Source: an alpha proteobacterium SCGC AAA288-E13
GTDB taxonomy: Bacteria; Pseudomonadota; Alphaproteobacteria; Pelagibacterales; Pelagibacteraceae
Direction of reading: 5' to 3'
Assembly (NCBI GenBank): GCA_000504605.1
Contig: AZHQ01000001.1
Coordinates: 35,568-99,567, forward strand
DNA: 64,000 bases
The translations under genes and the position numbers were made by a program. Below are positions 9,675-18,767 of this stretch, one piece after another. Position 1 is the first letter of the stretch, and the number at the start of each line of letters is the position of its first letter. The notes beneath the pieces were generated by a model. The model did no database searches. It was not told where the DNA came from and saw only the letters and a program-made list of their open reading frames with translations.

Positions 9675-9953
9675 ATGTCAAGAAAATGTGAATTAACAGG
9701 AAAATCTCCCCTAAAAGGTCATAAAGTGAGTCATGCCAATAATAAAACTAAAAGAAAATTTTTGCCAAATTTAAAAAAAGTTACTTTTGTGAGCAACATA
9801 TTAAAAAAAAATATTAAATTAAACGTGACAAACTCAGCTTTGAGATCAGTAGATAAAAAAGGTGGTATAGATTCATTCTTAAAGAGTACAAAATTTATTA
9901 ACCTTTCTCCAAAAGTAAAAAAAATAAAGAAATTATTATTATCACTAAACTAA
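9675..9953 (+). CDS. rpmB: Large ribosomal subunit protein bL28
   Basis: [20 protein letters not shown] opens a standard bL28, followed by [18 protein letters not shown]. The frame is open back to an ATG at 9603, but the family starts with MSR-K/R-CELTGK, so ATG at 9675 (92 residues) is the supported start. The C-terminus with [17 protein letters not shown] matches the alphaproteobacterial form, in which the protein is longer than the E. coli one. It is located in the large subunit near the E site. It is followed after 12 bases by the queuosine-precursor transporter. Confidence 0.95.
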   Translation: MSRKCELTGKSPLKGHKVSHANNKTKRKFLPNLKKVTFVSNILKKNIKLNVTNSALRSVDKKGGIDSFLKSTKFINLSPKVKKIKKLLLSLN

Positions 9954-9965
9954 TAAAGATCACAA

Positions 9966-10541
9966 ATGAACAGATTGTTCTTAACGTTATCTTTTTTTAT
10001 GGGGACTGTAGTACTGGTCTCGAATTATTTAGTTCAATTTCCAATTAAGTATTATGGTTTGGATGAAATATTAACTTACGGAGCTTTTAGTTATCCAATA
10101 GCTTTTTTAATTACTGATTTAACAAACAGAAGCTATGGAAAACAAGCTGCAAGAAAAATTGTTTATTTTGGTTTCTTTTTAGGAATAATTCTAACATTTT
10201 ATTTTTCCACAAACTTTTCTGATTTAATTTCAATTAGAATTGCCATTGGTTCAGGAACAGCTTTTATTACAGCACAACTTATTGATGTTCAAATATTTGA
10301 TAAACTTAGAAATAAAAAATGGTTTGTCGCCCCATTAACTTCCTCTCTGTTTGGATCTGTAATTGATACATTTTTATTTTTTTCAATTTCTTTTTATGGA
10401 ACAGGGATAAACTGGGTAAGTTTATCATTGGGTGATTTAGCAGTTAAAATTATTGTTACAATGGCAATGTTAATACCATTCAGGTTTTTAATGAATAGAC
10501 TTATAGATTTTTCTTCTACTAAAAAAGTGAATCTAAGTTAA
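9966..10541 (+). CDS. yhhQ: Queuosine precursor transporter (VUT/YhhQ family)
   Basis: This 191-residue protein has six predicted membrane segments. The family signature is recognisable as NYLVQFPI near residue 20, GAFSYPIAFLITDLTNRSYG (about 38-57), and SSLFGSVIDTFLFFSISF (about 125-142). YhhQ proteins import preQ0/preQ1 for queuosine modification of tRNA. A streamlined marine bacterium would save the preQ0 pathway by importing it, but no tgt or queA is present in the window to confirm this. It ends with a four-base convergent overlap with the ureohydrolase gene. Confidence 0.9.
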   Translation: MNRLFLTLSFFMGTVVLVSNYLVQFPIKYYGLDEILTYGAFSYPIAFLITDLTNRSYGKQAARKIVYFGFFLGIILTFYFSTNFSDLISIRIAIGSGTAFITAQLIDVQIFDKLRNKKWFVAPLTSSLFGSVIDTFLFFSISFYGTGINWVSLSLGDLAVKIIVTMAMLIPFRFLMNRLIDFSSTKKVNLS

Positions 10542-11416
10542 TTTCTAATAAATATATAAGCTAGAATTTTGTAAGCAAGTTTGGCAGTTAAAAAATTATA
10601 ACTATCAAAGCCTTTGATGGGAGCAAGTTCATTAATATCTGCTCCAACAATTTTTGAATTTTTTGAAGCTATTTTAATTATTTTTATTGTTTCATTCCAA
10701 AACAATCCTCCTGGTTCAGGAGTTCCTGTGGCAGGCATAATACTTGAGTCAAATCCATCAACATCAAACGTTAAATATACTTTTTTATTCTTAATCAATT
10801 TTTTAAATAAATTTAAATTCCATTTATCCTTATCTTTTGCCCAAAAAACTTTGATTCTTTTCTTATTTTTTTTTAAATAACTTATTTCTCCGGCTGAAAT
10901 ATTTCTAATTCCGAATGATATTATGCTTACATTTTTATAATCTAGGCATCTTCTTATTGCCGAAGCATGTGAATATTTATTGCCATTATAGCTTTCTCTC
11001 AAATCTGCGTGTGCATCAAAATGCAATAAGCAAAGATTTTTATATTTTTTAACAAAAGGCATAATACATCCTGGCGTAATAGAGTGTTCTCCTCCTAATA
11101 CCAAAGGAAAAAGTTTTTGGGTGACCAAACTATCATTTATTTTTGCTATTTGTTTTAAAGCTTCTTTCATATTTTTTTTTATAGTAAATGGTTTAAGAGT
11201 TTTAATTCCTATTTTTTTGTAAGGTTCACAATTTAAATCTTCATCAAATAATTCTACCTGATGAGAAGCTTTTATGATTTCTTTTGGTCCATTTTTGGTT
11301 CCTGAACCATAACTTACAGTTTTTTCTAAACCAAAAGGTACGACCACAGCTTTTTCTTTTTTATTGAACTTATTTTCAGTTCCTAAAAAACCTTTTCTAT
11401 TTGATAAATATTCCAA
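10538..11416 (-). CDS. speB: Agmatinase-family ureohydrolase
   Basis: This 292-residue manganese ureohydrolase shows the metal-binding motifs in order: GGEHSITPG, HFDAHADLRE and FDVDGFDSS, with ATGTPEPGG after the last. The family removes urea from agmatine, arginine or guanidino acids. It is the third gene of a polyamine operon after ornithine decarboxylase and the homospermidine-synthase-like gene, so agmatine to putrescine is the natural guess, but no arginine decarboxylase is in view. No ATG exists before residue 82; TTG at 11416, three bases after the preceding gene, is taken as the start. Confidence 0.85.
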   Translation of the reverse strand: MEYLSNRKGFLGTENKFNKKEKAVVVPFGLEKTVSYGSGTKNGPKEIIKASHQVELFDEDLNCEPYKKIGIKTLKPFTIKKNMKEALKQIAKINDSLVTQKLFPLVLGGEHSITPGCIMPFVKKYKNLCLLHFDAHADLRESYNGNKYSHASAIRRCLDYKNVSIISFGIRNISAGEISYLKKNKKRIKVFWAKDKDKWNLNLFKKLIKNKKVYLTFDVDGFDSSIMPATGTPEPGGLFWNETIKIIKIASKNSKIVGADINELAPIKGFDSYNFLTAKLAYKILAYIFIRN

Positions 11417-11419
11417 TTT

Positions 11420-12463
11420 TTATCCGAATATCTTTGAGAAATTTTTTCTATGTCTTTGTTTCCAATATTCTCGATGATAAGCATCACTTGCTATTAACGG
11501 AAGAACACTGGTGGCTTCCGCAAAAACCATCTGTTCTTTAGAGGTGTTAACTTTACCCCACGAGCTTGCTTCTTTTAAAGTTGAACTACTACAGGCACCA
11601 TCTCTACTATCCGCTACAGTTATTTGTATGGCATATTTATGCATGTCTACTTTTTTACCTAATAGCTCAGCACATATTACTGTATCTTGAATAAAATTTT
11701 TAGGTACTCCTCCACCTATAATTAATAAACCTGAAGCATTAGACTTAATTTTAATTTCGGTTAATTCTCTAAATTCTCTTACAGAATCTATAGTTATATG
11801 ATGTTTTGGATTTTTTTCTTGATGCATTACTAAACCAAATCCCGCACTTGAGTCTGTAAATGCTGGACAAAAAATTGGAACATTATTGTTATATGCAGTC
11901 TCTATTAGAGAATTTTTTTTTTTAGAATTTTTCTTTAAATATTTACCAATTTCTTTGATAAATTCCCTGGAAGTATAAGCTTTTGGTTTTAAGCTATCAG
12001 CAATCGCACAAATTGTCTTATCACAAATTTGAAGCTGTTCTTCATCAATATAAGTATCGTATATTCTATCAATATAATTATCTCTAAGTTGTGAATCATC
12101 TTGAAATTGCGAACCTTGGTAGTGCTTAAATCCTAATGCTTCAAAAAGATCCATATCGATTATAGAAGCTCCAGTTGCAACGATAGCATCAACCATATTG
12201 TATTTAACTAAATCTGAATAAATTTGCATACATCCTGCGGCAGATGTTGAACCAGCAAGTGTTAAAAAAATTGAACAATCTTTATCTTTAAGCATCTCAC
12301 CAAATATTCCAGCAGCGTTCGCAGTGTCTCTTGAAGCAAAAGACATTTTGCTCATCGAGTCTATAATCTTTCTGGAATCAAAAGATGTAATGTCTATATG
12401 TTCAACAGGTTTATCTAAGAAGCTTTTTTTATTATGACCAATCTTTGATTTTGGACTGACCAT
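11420..12463 (-). CDS. speY: Deoxyhypusine-synthase-like protein, probable homospermidine synthase
   Basis: This 347-residue protein belongs to the deoxyhypusine synthase fold. The NAD-site sequences TLAGSTSAAG and IIGGGVPKN, the segment DSRDGACSSSTLKEASSWGK, and the likely imine-forming Lys304 in SWGKV are visible. Bacteria lack the eIF5A target of the eukaryotic enzyme. Bacterial members described as SpeY transfer aminobutyl groups to putrescine to give homospermidine. Position between ornithine decarboxylase and a ureohydrolase supports that reading. Its ATG overlaps the decarboxylase stop by one base. The product polyamine is an inference. Confidence 0.85.
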   Translation of the reverse strand: MVSPKSKIGHNKKSFLDKPVEHIDITSFDSRKIIDSMSKMSFASRDTANAAGIFGEMLKDKDCSIFLTLAGSTSAAGCMQIYSDLVKYNMVDAIVATGASIIDMDLFEALGFKHYQGSQFQDDSQLRDNYIDRIYDTYIDEEQLQICDKTICAIADSLKPKAYTSREFIKEIGKYLKKNSKKKNSLIETAYNNNVPIFCPAFTDSSAGFGLVMHQEKNPKHHITIDSVREFRELTEIKIKSNASGLLIIGGGVPKNFIQDTVICAELLGKKVDMHKYAIQITVADSRDGACSSSTLKEASSWGKVNTSKEQMVFAEATSVLPLIASDAYHREYWKQRHRKNFSKIFG

Positions 12464-13641
12464 TAGGCAACAAGATATTTTTTGGCATCTTCTTTTTCAT
12501 ACATTGACATTATTGCTTTGTCTTGCACTTCAAATATTTTATCAGAAAAAAATCCATTAAATTTTGTTCTAAATATAATGCCATAAGCTCCAAGCTGTCC
12601 TAATTCTATATAATCACCCTCTTTAATATTATTTGGCAATATAAAAGGGCCCTTCATGTAATCCATACTATCACAAGTTGGACCATAAAAATTAAATGCT
12701 GTAAGTTTTTTTGAAATTATTCTTCCATTTGGAATCATTCTATTCGGAAACACAATATTTGGGTACCCAGCATCAAATAAACTTCCATATGTTCCATCAT
12801 TAATATAAAGTTTTTGTTTCTTCCTTAAAATTACTCTAACAATTGTGGATCCACTTTCTGCAACTAAAGCTCTTCCAGGCTCACACATTAACATAGGTTG
12901 TTTTTTTAATTTTAGATTTGTTAAAGCCTTTTTTATTTCAAATATATAATTGTCCAATGATTGAGGTTTTAAATCTGGATAAATAGTTGGAAAACCTCCT
13001 CCAACATCTATAAAATCTGGAATTATTTCTGTTTTCTTAATAATGTTTCCTATTTCTCCAATTCCTTTTGTATAAGATATTGGATGCATACATTGAGATC
13101 CTACGTGAAAACTTAATCCTACTTTTGCAGAATGAGCCTTTGTTAGTCTTAAAAGACCTAAGGCTTCAGAGCTAAGTATTCCAAATTTTTTCGATAAATC
13201 AATCTCAGCATGTTCATTTGAAATAGAAATTCTAACAAATAAATTTAAGTCTTGAGCATTGTCTGTGGCTTCAATTATTTTTAATAGTTCATCTTTAGTA
13301 TCTAAAGCGAAACTTTTAATATTGTAGTTAAAGTATGCTTCTCTAATGTGCTCTTGGCTTTTAGTAGTATTCATATAAAAGCATTCTGCATTCGGAGCAA
13401 TTTTTTTTATTATTTTAATTTCTTCTATAGAGGCAATATCAAATTTATTAATTCCACTATCTTTTATTTCCTTTATGACTCTTTCATGTGGATTAGTTTT
13501 AACTGCGTACAGTATTTTCCCAGGAAAATTTTTATTAAACCAATTACAAGCTGTCCTGATAGAATCCTGTCTTATGCAGTAAATTGGATCAACTGGTTTT
13601 AATTCATTAACTATTTCGTCAACGCTTTTAAACTTCTGCAT
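12463..13641 (-). CDS. Ornithine/lysine decarboxylase, PLP fold-III type
   Basis: This 392-residue decarboxylase resembles eukaryotic-type ornithine decarboxylase. The PLP lysine is Lys48 in YAVKTNP. HVGSQC, DVGGGFPT, CEPGRALVA and GPTCDSMD follow in the usual order, the last carrying the active-site cysteine of the partner subunit. It makes putrescine (or cadaverine) in the cytosol and heads the three-gene polyamine operon. AGGGAGT lies about eight bases before the ATG, a better ribosome site than most in the window. The 172-base divergent gap to regA is extremely AT-rich and should hold both promoters. Confidence 0.92.
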   Translation of the reverse strand: MQKFKSVDEIVNELKPVDPIYCIRQDSIRTACNWFNKNFPGKILYAVKTNPHERVIKEIKDSGINKFDIASIEEIKIIKKIAPNAECFYMNTTKSQEHIREAYFNYNIKSFALDTKDELLKIIEATDNAQDLNLFVRISISNEHAEIDLSKKFGILSSEALGLLRLTKAHSAKVGLSFHVGSQCMHPISYTKGIGEIGNIIKKTEIIPDFIDVGGGFPTIYPDLKPQSLDNYIFEIKKALTNLKLKKQPMLMCEPGRALVAESGSTIVRVILRKKQKLYINDGTYGSLFDAGYPNIVFPNRMIPNGRIISKKLTAFNFYGPTCDSMDYMKGPFILPNNIKEGDYIELGQLGAYGIIFRTKFNGFFSDKIFEVQDKAIMSMYEKEDAKKYLVA

Positions 13642-13759
13642 CCCACATACTCCCTAAAAAAAGTTACACTAAAGTATCTTAAAAAAATTTTTTCAAAATT
13701 TTTCTCTTTTTTTTTCAATTAATGTAATAGTCACTTAATGTAAAGAAAAAATTGCAGTC

Positions 13760-13787
13760 TTGAATTGGGAATAAAGATTTATATATA
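13760..13787 (+). promoter_or_regulatory. Possible sigma-70 promoter of regA
   Basis: TTGAAT at 13760-13765 is followed after 16 bases by TATATA at 13782-13787, about 26 bases before the regA ATG. Sequence match only, and AT-rich DNA produces such matches by chance. Confidence 0.3.
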
Positions 13788-13813
13788 TGAACTAAAGTAA
13801 TATTATTTACCAA

Positions 13814-14371
13814 ATGACTGATATGACTAAAAAAATAAGTGATTTTCAGGATAAATCTCTACTTATCGTAGATGATGATAACCCTTTTAGAGATAGATTG
13901 GCCCGTTCAATGGAAAAAAAAGGATTTAAAGTTACACAAGCCGAAAGTGTAAAATCTGGTGTTCAGAAAGCTAAAGAAAATAAACCTGCTTTTGCAGTGA
14001 TTGATTTAAGGCTGGGAGATGGTAACGGACTAGAGGTTGTAAAAGAAATTCAGCAATCAAAAAAGGAAAGTAGAATCATTATGCTCACAGGTTATGGAAA
14101 TATTCCGACAACAGTAGCTGCCATTAAAGCTGGAGCAATCGACTATCTTGCTAAGCCAGCAGATGTTGATGATATAGAAACAGCTCTATTGGCTGATCCG
14201 AGTAAAAAAGCTTATCCACCAGAAGACCCAATGTCCGCTGACCGAGTCAAATGGGAACATATTCACAGGGTATTTGAGTTATGTAATAGAAATGTTTCAG
14301 AAACAGCTAGACGTCTAAAAATGCATCGCAGGACTCTTCAAAGAATATTATCCAAGAGATCTCCTAGATAA
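13814..14371 (+). CDS. regA: Response regulator of the RegA/ActR/PrrA family
   Basis: This 185-residue protein has a receiver domain (about 14-130) with acidic residues D20-D22 and phospho-acceptor Asp64 in AVIDLRLGDG, followed by Lys in LAKPAD. The C-terminal Fis-type helix-turn-helix ends in the strongly conserved NVSETARRLKMHRRTLQRIL. In alphaproteobacteria RegA/ActR responds to redox state through the RegB kinase and controls energy and carbon metabolism. No regB is next to it here. It is expressed alone and overlaps the convergent bioY by eight bases. Confidence 0.93.
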   Translation: MTDMTKKISDFQDKSLLIVDDDNPFRDRLARSMEKKGFKVTQAESVKSGVQKAKENKPAFAVIDLRLGDGNGLEVVKEIQQSKKESRIIMLTGYGNIPTTVAAIKAGAIDYLAKPADVDDIETALLADPSKKAYPPEDPMSADRVKWEHIHRVFELCNRNVSETARRLKMHRRTLQRILSKRSPR

Positions 14372-14915
14372 TTTTTTTTAATTTCTTTATATAAGGAGAT
14401 AACATTACAAGAAGTAGTAATTTAAATAATTCTGCTAGCAAAAAAGGTTGGACTCCAAATTTAAAAATTGGTTTATCCCAACCAATTAAATAACCTAGCC
14501 AGAGTAAACCAAATATATAAATAAAACTTACCGCAAATAATAGTTTAATAAAAATATATATAAAATTTTTTTCATATTTAAAATAACCTGCTAAAGAAAC
14601 TGCTATCAAAAATCCAATAAGATAACCCATTGTTGGACCGGTAAAATATATAAGACCAACTCCTTTTTCTGGTGAATTTGCAAATACTGGTAAACCAACA
14701 ATTCCTTCAAACAAATATAAACTCACTGTGAGTAGACCAATTTTATAACCAAATGCTATACCAAGAAATAATACAACAAAAGTTTGCATTGTCATTGGTA
14801 CCGGGTAAAAAGGAATTTTAACTTTTGCAGAAATTGTTAAAAGCAAAGTTCCTAATATTGCTATTGAGACGATTTTAACAAGTTTACCTATTTGATATTT
14901 ATTTACTGCTTCCAT
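14364..14915 (-). CDS. bioY: Biotin transporter S component BioY
   Basis: This 183-residue protein has six hydrophobic segments and the BioY motifs KIPFYPVPMTMQTFVV (about 32-47) and YLFEGIVGLPVF (about 68-79), with FTGPTMGYLIGF after. BioY is the substrate-binding component of the biotin ECF transporter. No bioM/bioN energising genes are adjacent, so it may work alone or share a module elsewhere. The ABC ATPase upstream at 14947-15876 is of the ABC-2 exporter type and is not an obvious BioM. A biotin importer suggests auxotrophy or thrift. Confidence 0.92.
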   Translation of the reverse strand: MEAVNKYQIGKLVKIVSIAILGTLLLTISAKVKIPFYPVPMTMQTFVVLFLGIAFGYKIGLLTVSLYLFEGIVGLPVFANSPEKGVGLIYFTGPTMGYLIGFLIAVSLAGYFKYEKNFIYIFIKLLFAVSFIYIFGLLWLGYLIGWDKPIFKFGVQPFLLAELFKLLLLVMLSPYIKKLKKII

Positions 14916-14946
14916 ATTTAATTATTACAACCATTTTCTAAGAAAT

Positions 14947-15876
14947 CTAGTTTTTTGTTAACTGAATAAATACATCTTCTAAATCACCGTCATCAGTTGA
15001 TATGTCAATAATTTCAACTCTTTCATTTTTAATTATTCCAATTATATCTTCTATTTTATGCTTGTCTCTTTTATAAGTTATCATTATTTCATTACTTAAA
15101 CTTGAAGAAAAGGAAAGACCATTCATTTTTTTTTGAGACAGATCAATTGGTTTATTGACTTTAAATATAATTTTTTTTGTTTTAATTCTATTAAGTAAAT
15201 TTTTTGTTGTATCAAGTGCAACAAGATTTCCTTTATTTAAAATTGCAATTCTGTCACACATTTCTTGAGCTTCAAATAAGTAATGTGTTGTTAATATGAT
15301 AGTTACACCTTGTTTATTTAAATTCTTTACATTTTTCCATAAGTTTTGCCTTAACTCCACATCAACTCCTGCTGTCGGTTCATCCAAAACTAAAATAGGG
15401 GGCTGATGTACCATTGCTTTAGCAATTAATAATCTTCTTTTCATTCCACCTGACAAAGTTCTTGAATAGCTTTCGGCTTGTTTTTCAAGAGATACCATTT
15501 TTAGTATAATATCAGTTATTCTATTTTTTTTGGGAACACCATAAAGTCCAGCTTGAAGTTCAAGAAGCTTTCTAGGACTAAAAAAAGCATCAAGATTTAC
15601 TTCTTGAGGAACAATTCCAATAGAGGCTCTTACTTGTCTTGGATTTTTGTCTAAATCAAATCCCCAAACATTTACGCTACCTTTTGTTTTGATAGCTGTA
15701 CCAGATAAAATATTTATAAAAGTGGTTTTGCCAGCACCATTAGGGCCAAGAAGCCCAAATATTTCTCCTTGTTTCACTTCTAAGTTTAATTCATTTAGAG
15801 CTGCAACTGAATTACTAGAATTTTTTGCATAAATTTTTGTTAATTGATTTACTGAAACAGCATTTTTTTTTGCCAT
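14947..15876 (-). CDS. ABC-2 type transporter ATP-binding protein
   Basis: This 309-residue ATPase has Walker A GLLGPNGAGKTTFIN, signature LSGGMKRRLL, Walker B ILVLDEPTAGVD and the H-loop TTHYL. A C-terminal tail of about 80 residues is typical of DrrA/CcmA/NodI-like exporters. The usual ABC-2 permease is absent on both sides: bioY follows and polA is divergent. The partner must be encoded elsewhere. Substrate unknown. Confidence 0.9.
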   Translation of the reverse strand: MAKKNAVSVNQLTKIYAKNSSNSVAALNELNLEVKQGEIFGLLGPNGAGKTTFINILSGTAIKTKGSVNVWGFDLDKNPRQVRASIGIVPQEVNLDAFFSPRKLLELQAGLYGVPKKNRITDIILKMVSLEKQAESYSRTLSGGMKRRLLIAKAMVHQPPILVLDEPTAGVDVELRQNLWKNVKNLNKQGVTIILTTHYLFEAQEMCDRIAILNKGNLVALDTTKNLLNRIKTKKIIFKVNKPIDLSQKKMNGLSFSSSLSNEIMITYKRDKHKIEDIIGIIKNERVEIIDISTDDGDLEDVFIQLTKN

Positions 15877-15928
15877 AAATATTTTAAAACAAATACAACA
15901 CTTATTTAATTTAAGATAATATTATTTT

Positions 15929-18700
15929 ATGAGTTCAATAAAAAAAACTGATCATTTTTATTTGATTGATGGTTCAGGCTATATTTTTAGAGCTTATTAT
16001 GCCTTACCTCCTTTATCTAGAAAAAGTGATGGATTACCTACTGGAGCAGTAAGTGGATTTTGTTCTATGTTATTTAAGTTATTAGAGGATTCAAGATCAG
16101 ATGACTCAATTCATAGACCAACACACTTTGCTGTAATCTTCGATGCTGCAAGAAAAAACTTTAGAAATGATATTTATAGTGAATATAAAGCTAACAGAAG
16201 TGAAGCGCCTGAAGATTTAGCTCCTCAGTTTGAATATATTAGAAAGTCGGTCGAAGCATTTAATTTACCATCAATAGAATTATATAACTATGAAGCTGAT
16301 GATTTAATAGCAACTTACACAAAACAAATTATTAAAGTAGGCGCTAAAGTTACGGTTATTTCATCAGATAAAGATTTAATGCAATTAATTTCCGACAAGG
16401 TCAGACTTTACGATCCAATGAAAAGTAAAGTTTTAGGAGAGAAAGAGGTTGTTGAAAAATTTGGAGTAAAACCTGATCAAGTTATAGATGTTCAGTCATT
16501 AGCAGGAGATTCTTCAGATAATATACCGGGCGTTCCAGGCATAGGTATAAAAACAGCATCTGAACTTATTAATAAGTACAAAACTTTAGATGTTTTATTA
16601 AAAAAAGCTGATGAGATACCTCAAAATAAAAGAAGAGAAACTTTATTGGCAAATAAAGATAAAGCTCTTTTAAGCAGACAATTGGTTACCCTTAAAGACG
16701 ACGTTCCAGTTAAAGACAAACTAAGTAGTTTTCTTTTAAAAGAAGTTCAAAAAGAAAAACTTTATGATTTTTTAAGAAAGATGGAATTTAATAAATTATT
16801 AAGCAGAGCGATAAGTTTTTATGGTGAAACAGGAAAAAAAAAATCCGAATTAAATGCTACAAAAATACAATCATCTAAAATTAATACAAAGGCTTACGAA
16901 AGCATTATCAACGAAAAAAGTTTAGATAAATGGTTAAAAATTTTAAACGAACAATCAGTTATTGCTGTTGATACCGAGACATCTTCTTTAAATCCACTAG
17001 AGGCTGACCTAATTGGCGTTTCATTTAGCTATGCGCCTAATAAAGCTTGTTACATACCATTAGCTCATAAAAATATTAAAAGTTTAAAAAAAAAATTAGT
17101 ATTAGAAAAAATTAAACCAATATTAGAAGATCCAAGTATAAAAAAAGTTGGTCAAAATATTAAATTTGATTTTACTGTTCTTAAGCAAAACGGAATTGAA
17201 GTTAATCCCATCGAGGATACGATGTTAATTTCATATACTCTAGATGCTGGTAGTAATAGACATAATCTAGATACACTTTCCGAAATTCACTTAGAACATA
17301 AAACCATCTCTTATAAAGAATTAGTTGGCACAGGAAAAAATAAATTAAATTTTTCTGATATTGAACTAGATAAAGCAACGGAATATGCTGCAGAGGACGC
17401 AGATGTAACATTAAGACTTTATAATCGTCTTAAATCAAAACTTAATGAAGAAAAATTAAATAAAGTTTACGAGTCTTTTGAAAAACCAATGGTACAATTA
17501 CTTTCAAAAATAGAATTTAATGGTATTAAGGTTGACGATTTATATCTTAAAAAACTTTCTAAAAAGTTTGAAGATAAAATAAGAAAAATAGAAAAAGAAA
17601 TATATTCAATAGCTGGCAAAGAATTTAATATTGGTTCACCAAAACAACTTGGAGAAATAATTTATAACGAACTTAAAATTGCTAAATTGAAGAAAACAAA
17701 AAAAGGGAGTCTAGCTACAAATGCGAATATTCTCGAAGATCTTGCTCTTACAGAGCACAAATTTCCTAAATTAATATTAGAATGGAGACAAATTTCAAAA
17801 CTTAAAAACACTTATTCAGATGCTCTACAAGATCACATAAGTAAAAAAACAAAAAGAGTACACACCTCCTTTTTGTTAGCAGCTACAAATACTGGTAGAT
17901 TAGCTTCAAGCAATCCAAATTTACAAAATATCCCAATTAAATCAGAAGAAGGAAGAGAAATTAGAAAAGCCTTCATTGCTGATAAAAAAAATATTTTGAT
18001 TTCTGCTGATTATAATCAAATAGAAATGAGAATTTTGGCTGACATAGCTGATGTGAAAGAACTAAAAAGAGCTTTTAAAAACAATGAAGATGTTCATTGT
18101 TTGACCGCAAGTCAGGTTTTTAATGTACCAATTAATAAAGTTAATGACGCTCTTAGAAGAAAAGCTAAAACAATTAATTTTGGTATTATTTACGGAATCA
18201 CTCAATATGGTTTAGCTAAACAAATTTCTGTATCAAATCAAGAAGCTTTAGATTTTATAAATTCTTATTTTAAAAATTTTCCTGAAATAAAAGATTATAT
18301 GAGTTCAACAATAAGTATTTGTAGAAAACAAGGTTATGTCAGTAACATTTTTGGAAGAAGAATTCACCTTAGAGGCATTAATGATAAAAATTTTAGTATT
18401 AGAAGCTTTCAAGAGAGAGCGGCAATTAATGCTCCAATCCAAGGTTCTGCTGCAGACATTGTTAGACTGGCTATGATTAAGATAAATAAATTAATTGAAA
18501 ATGATAAAAAGCTGCAAACGAAAATGTTGTTACAAATTCATGATGAACTTATATTTGAATGTTTAGAAAAAGATGCAATGTATATTGAAAAAACTATTAA
18601 AGAAGCAATGATATCAATTTCAAATTCTGAATATCATATGTTTTCAATTCCATTAGAAGTTCATGTAAATTCAGGATATAATTGGGGTGAAATACATTAA
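15929..18700 (+). CDS. polA: DNA polymerase I
   Basis: This 923-residue enzyme carries three domains. The 5'-3' exonuclease (about 1-300) has YLIDGSGYIFRAYYAL and GDSSDNIPGVPGIG. The 3'-5' exonuclease (about 330-510) keeps DTETSS and the late AAEDADVTLRLYN, so proofreading looks intact. The polymerase (about 530-923) has SADYNQIEMRILA, RRKAKTINFGIIYG and QIHDELIFE. It fills gaps and removes RNA primers during replication and repair. It is divergent from the ABC ATPase gene across 52 bases. Confidence 0.96.
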   Translation: MSSIKKTDHFYLIDGSGYIFRAYYALPPLSRKSDGLPTGAVSGFCSMLFKLLEDSRSDDSIHRPTHFAVIFDAARKNFRNDIYSEYKANRSEAPEDLAPQFEYIRKSVEAFNLPSIELYNYEADDLIATYTKQIIKVGAKVTVISSDKDLMQLISDKVRLYDPMKSKVLGEKEVVEKFGVKPDQVIDVQSLAGDSSDNIPGVPGIGIKTASELINKYKTLDVLLKKADEIPQNKRRETLLANKDKALLSRQLVTLKDDVPVKDKLSSFLLKEVQKEKLYDFLRKMEFNKLLSRAISFYGETGKKKSELNATKIQSSKINTKAYESIINEKSLDKWLKILNEQSVIAVDTETSSLNPLEADLIGVSFSYAPNKACYIPLAHKNIKSLKKKLVLEKIKPILEDPSIKKVGQNIKFDFTVLKQNGIEVNPIEDTMLISYTLDAGSNRHNLDTLSEIHLEHKTISYKELVGTGKNKLNFSDIELDKATEYAAEDADVTLRLYNRLKSKLNEEKLNKVYESFEKPMVQLLSKIEFNGIKVDDLYLKKLSKKFEDKIRKIEKEIYSIAGKEFNIGSPKQLGEIIYNELKIAKLKKTKKGSLATNANILEDLALTEHKFPKLILEWRQISKLKNTYSDALQDHISKKTKRVHTSFLLAATNTGRLASSNPNLQNIPIKSEEGREIRKAFIADKKNILISADYNQIEMRILADIADVKELKRAFKNNEDVHCLTASQVFNVPINKVNDALRRKAKTINFGIIYGITQYGLAKQISVSNQEALDFINSYFKNFPEIKDYMSSTISICRKQGYVSNIFGRRIHLRGINDKNFSIRSFQERAAINAPIQGSAADIVRLAMIKINKLIENDKKLQTKMLLQIHDELIFECLEKDAMYIEKTIKEAMISISNSEYHMFSIPLEVHVNSGYNWGEIH

Positions 18701-18712
18701 TAGTTCTAATGC

Positions 18713-18753
18713 TTGCCCAATTTAAGACAATTTAGTATTTCTATATTGGGTAA
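18713..18753 (+). repeat. Inverted repeat between polA and chvI
   Basis: TTGCCCAAT (18713-18721) can pair with ATTGGGTAA (18745-18753) with one G-T pair across 23 bases, followed by a short T-rich run. It could be a weak terminator of polA or a hairpin in the chvI leader. Confidence 0.3.
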
Positions 18754-18767
18754 TCTTTTAACCAATT

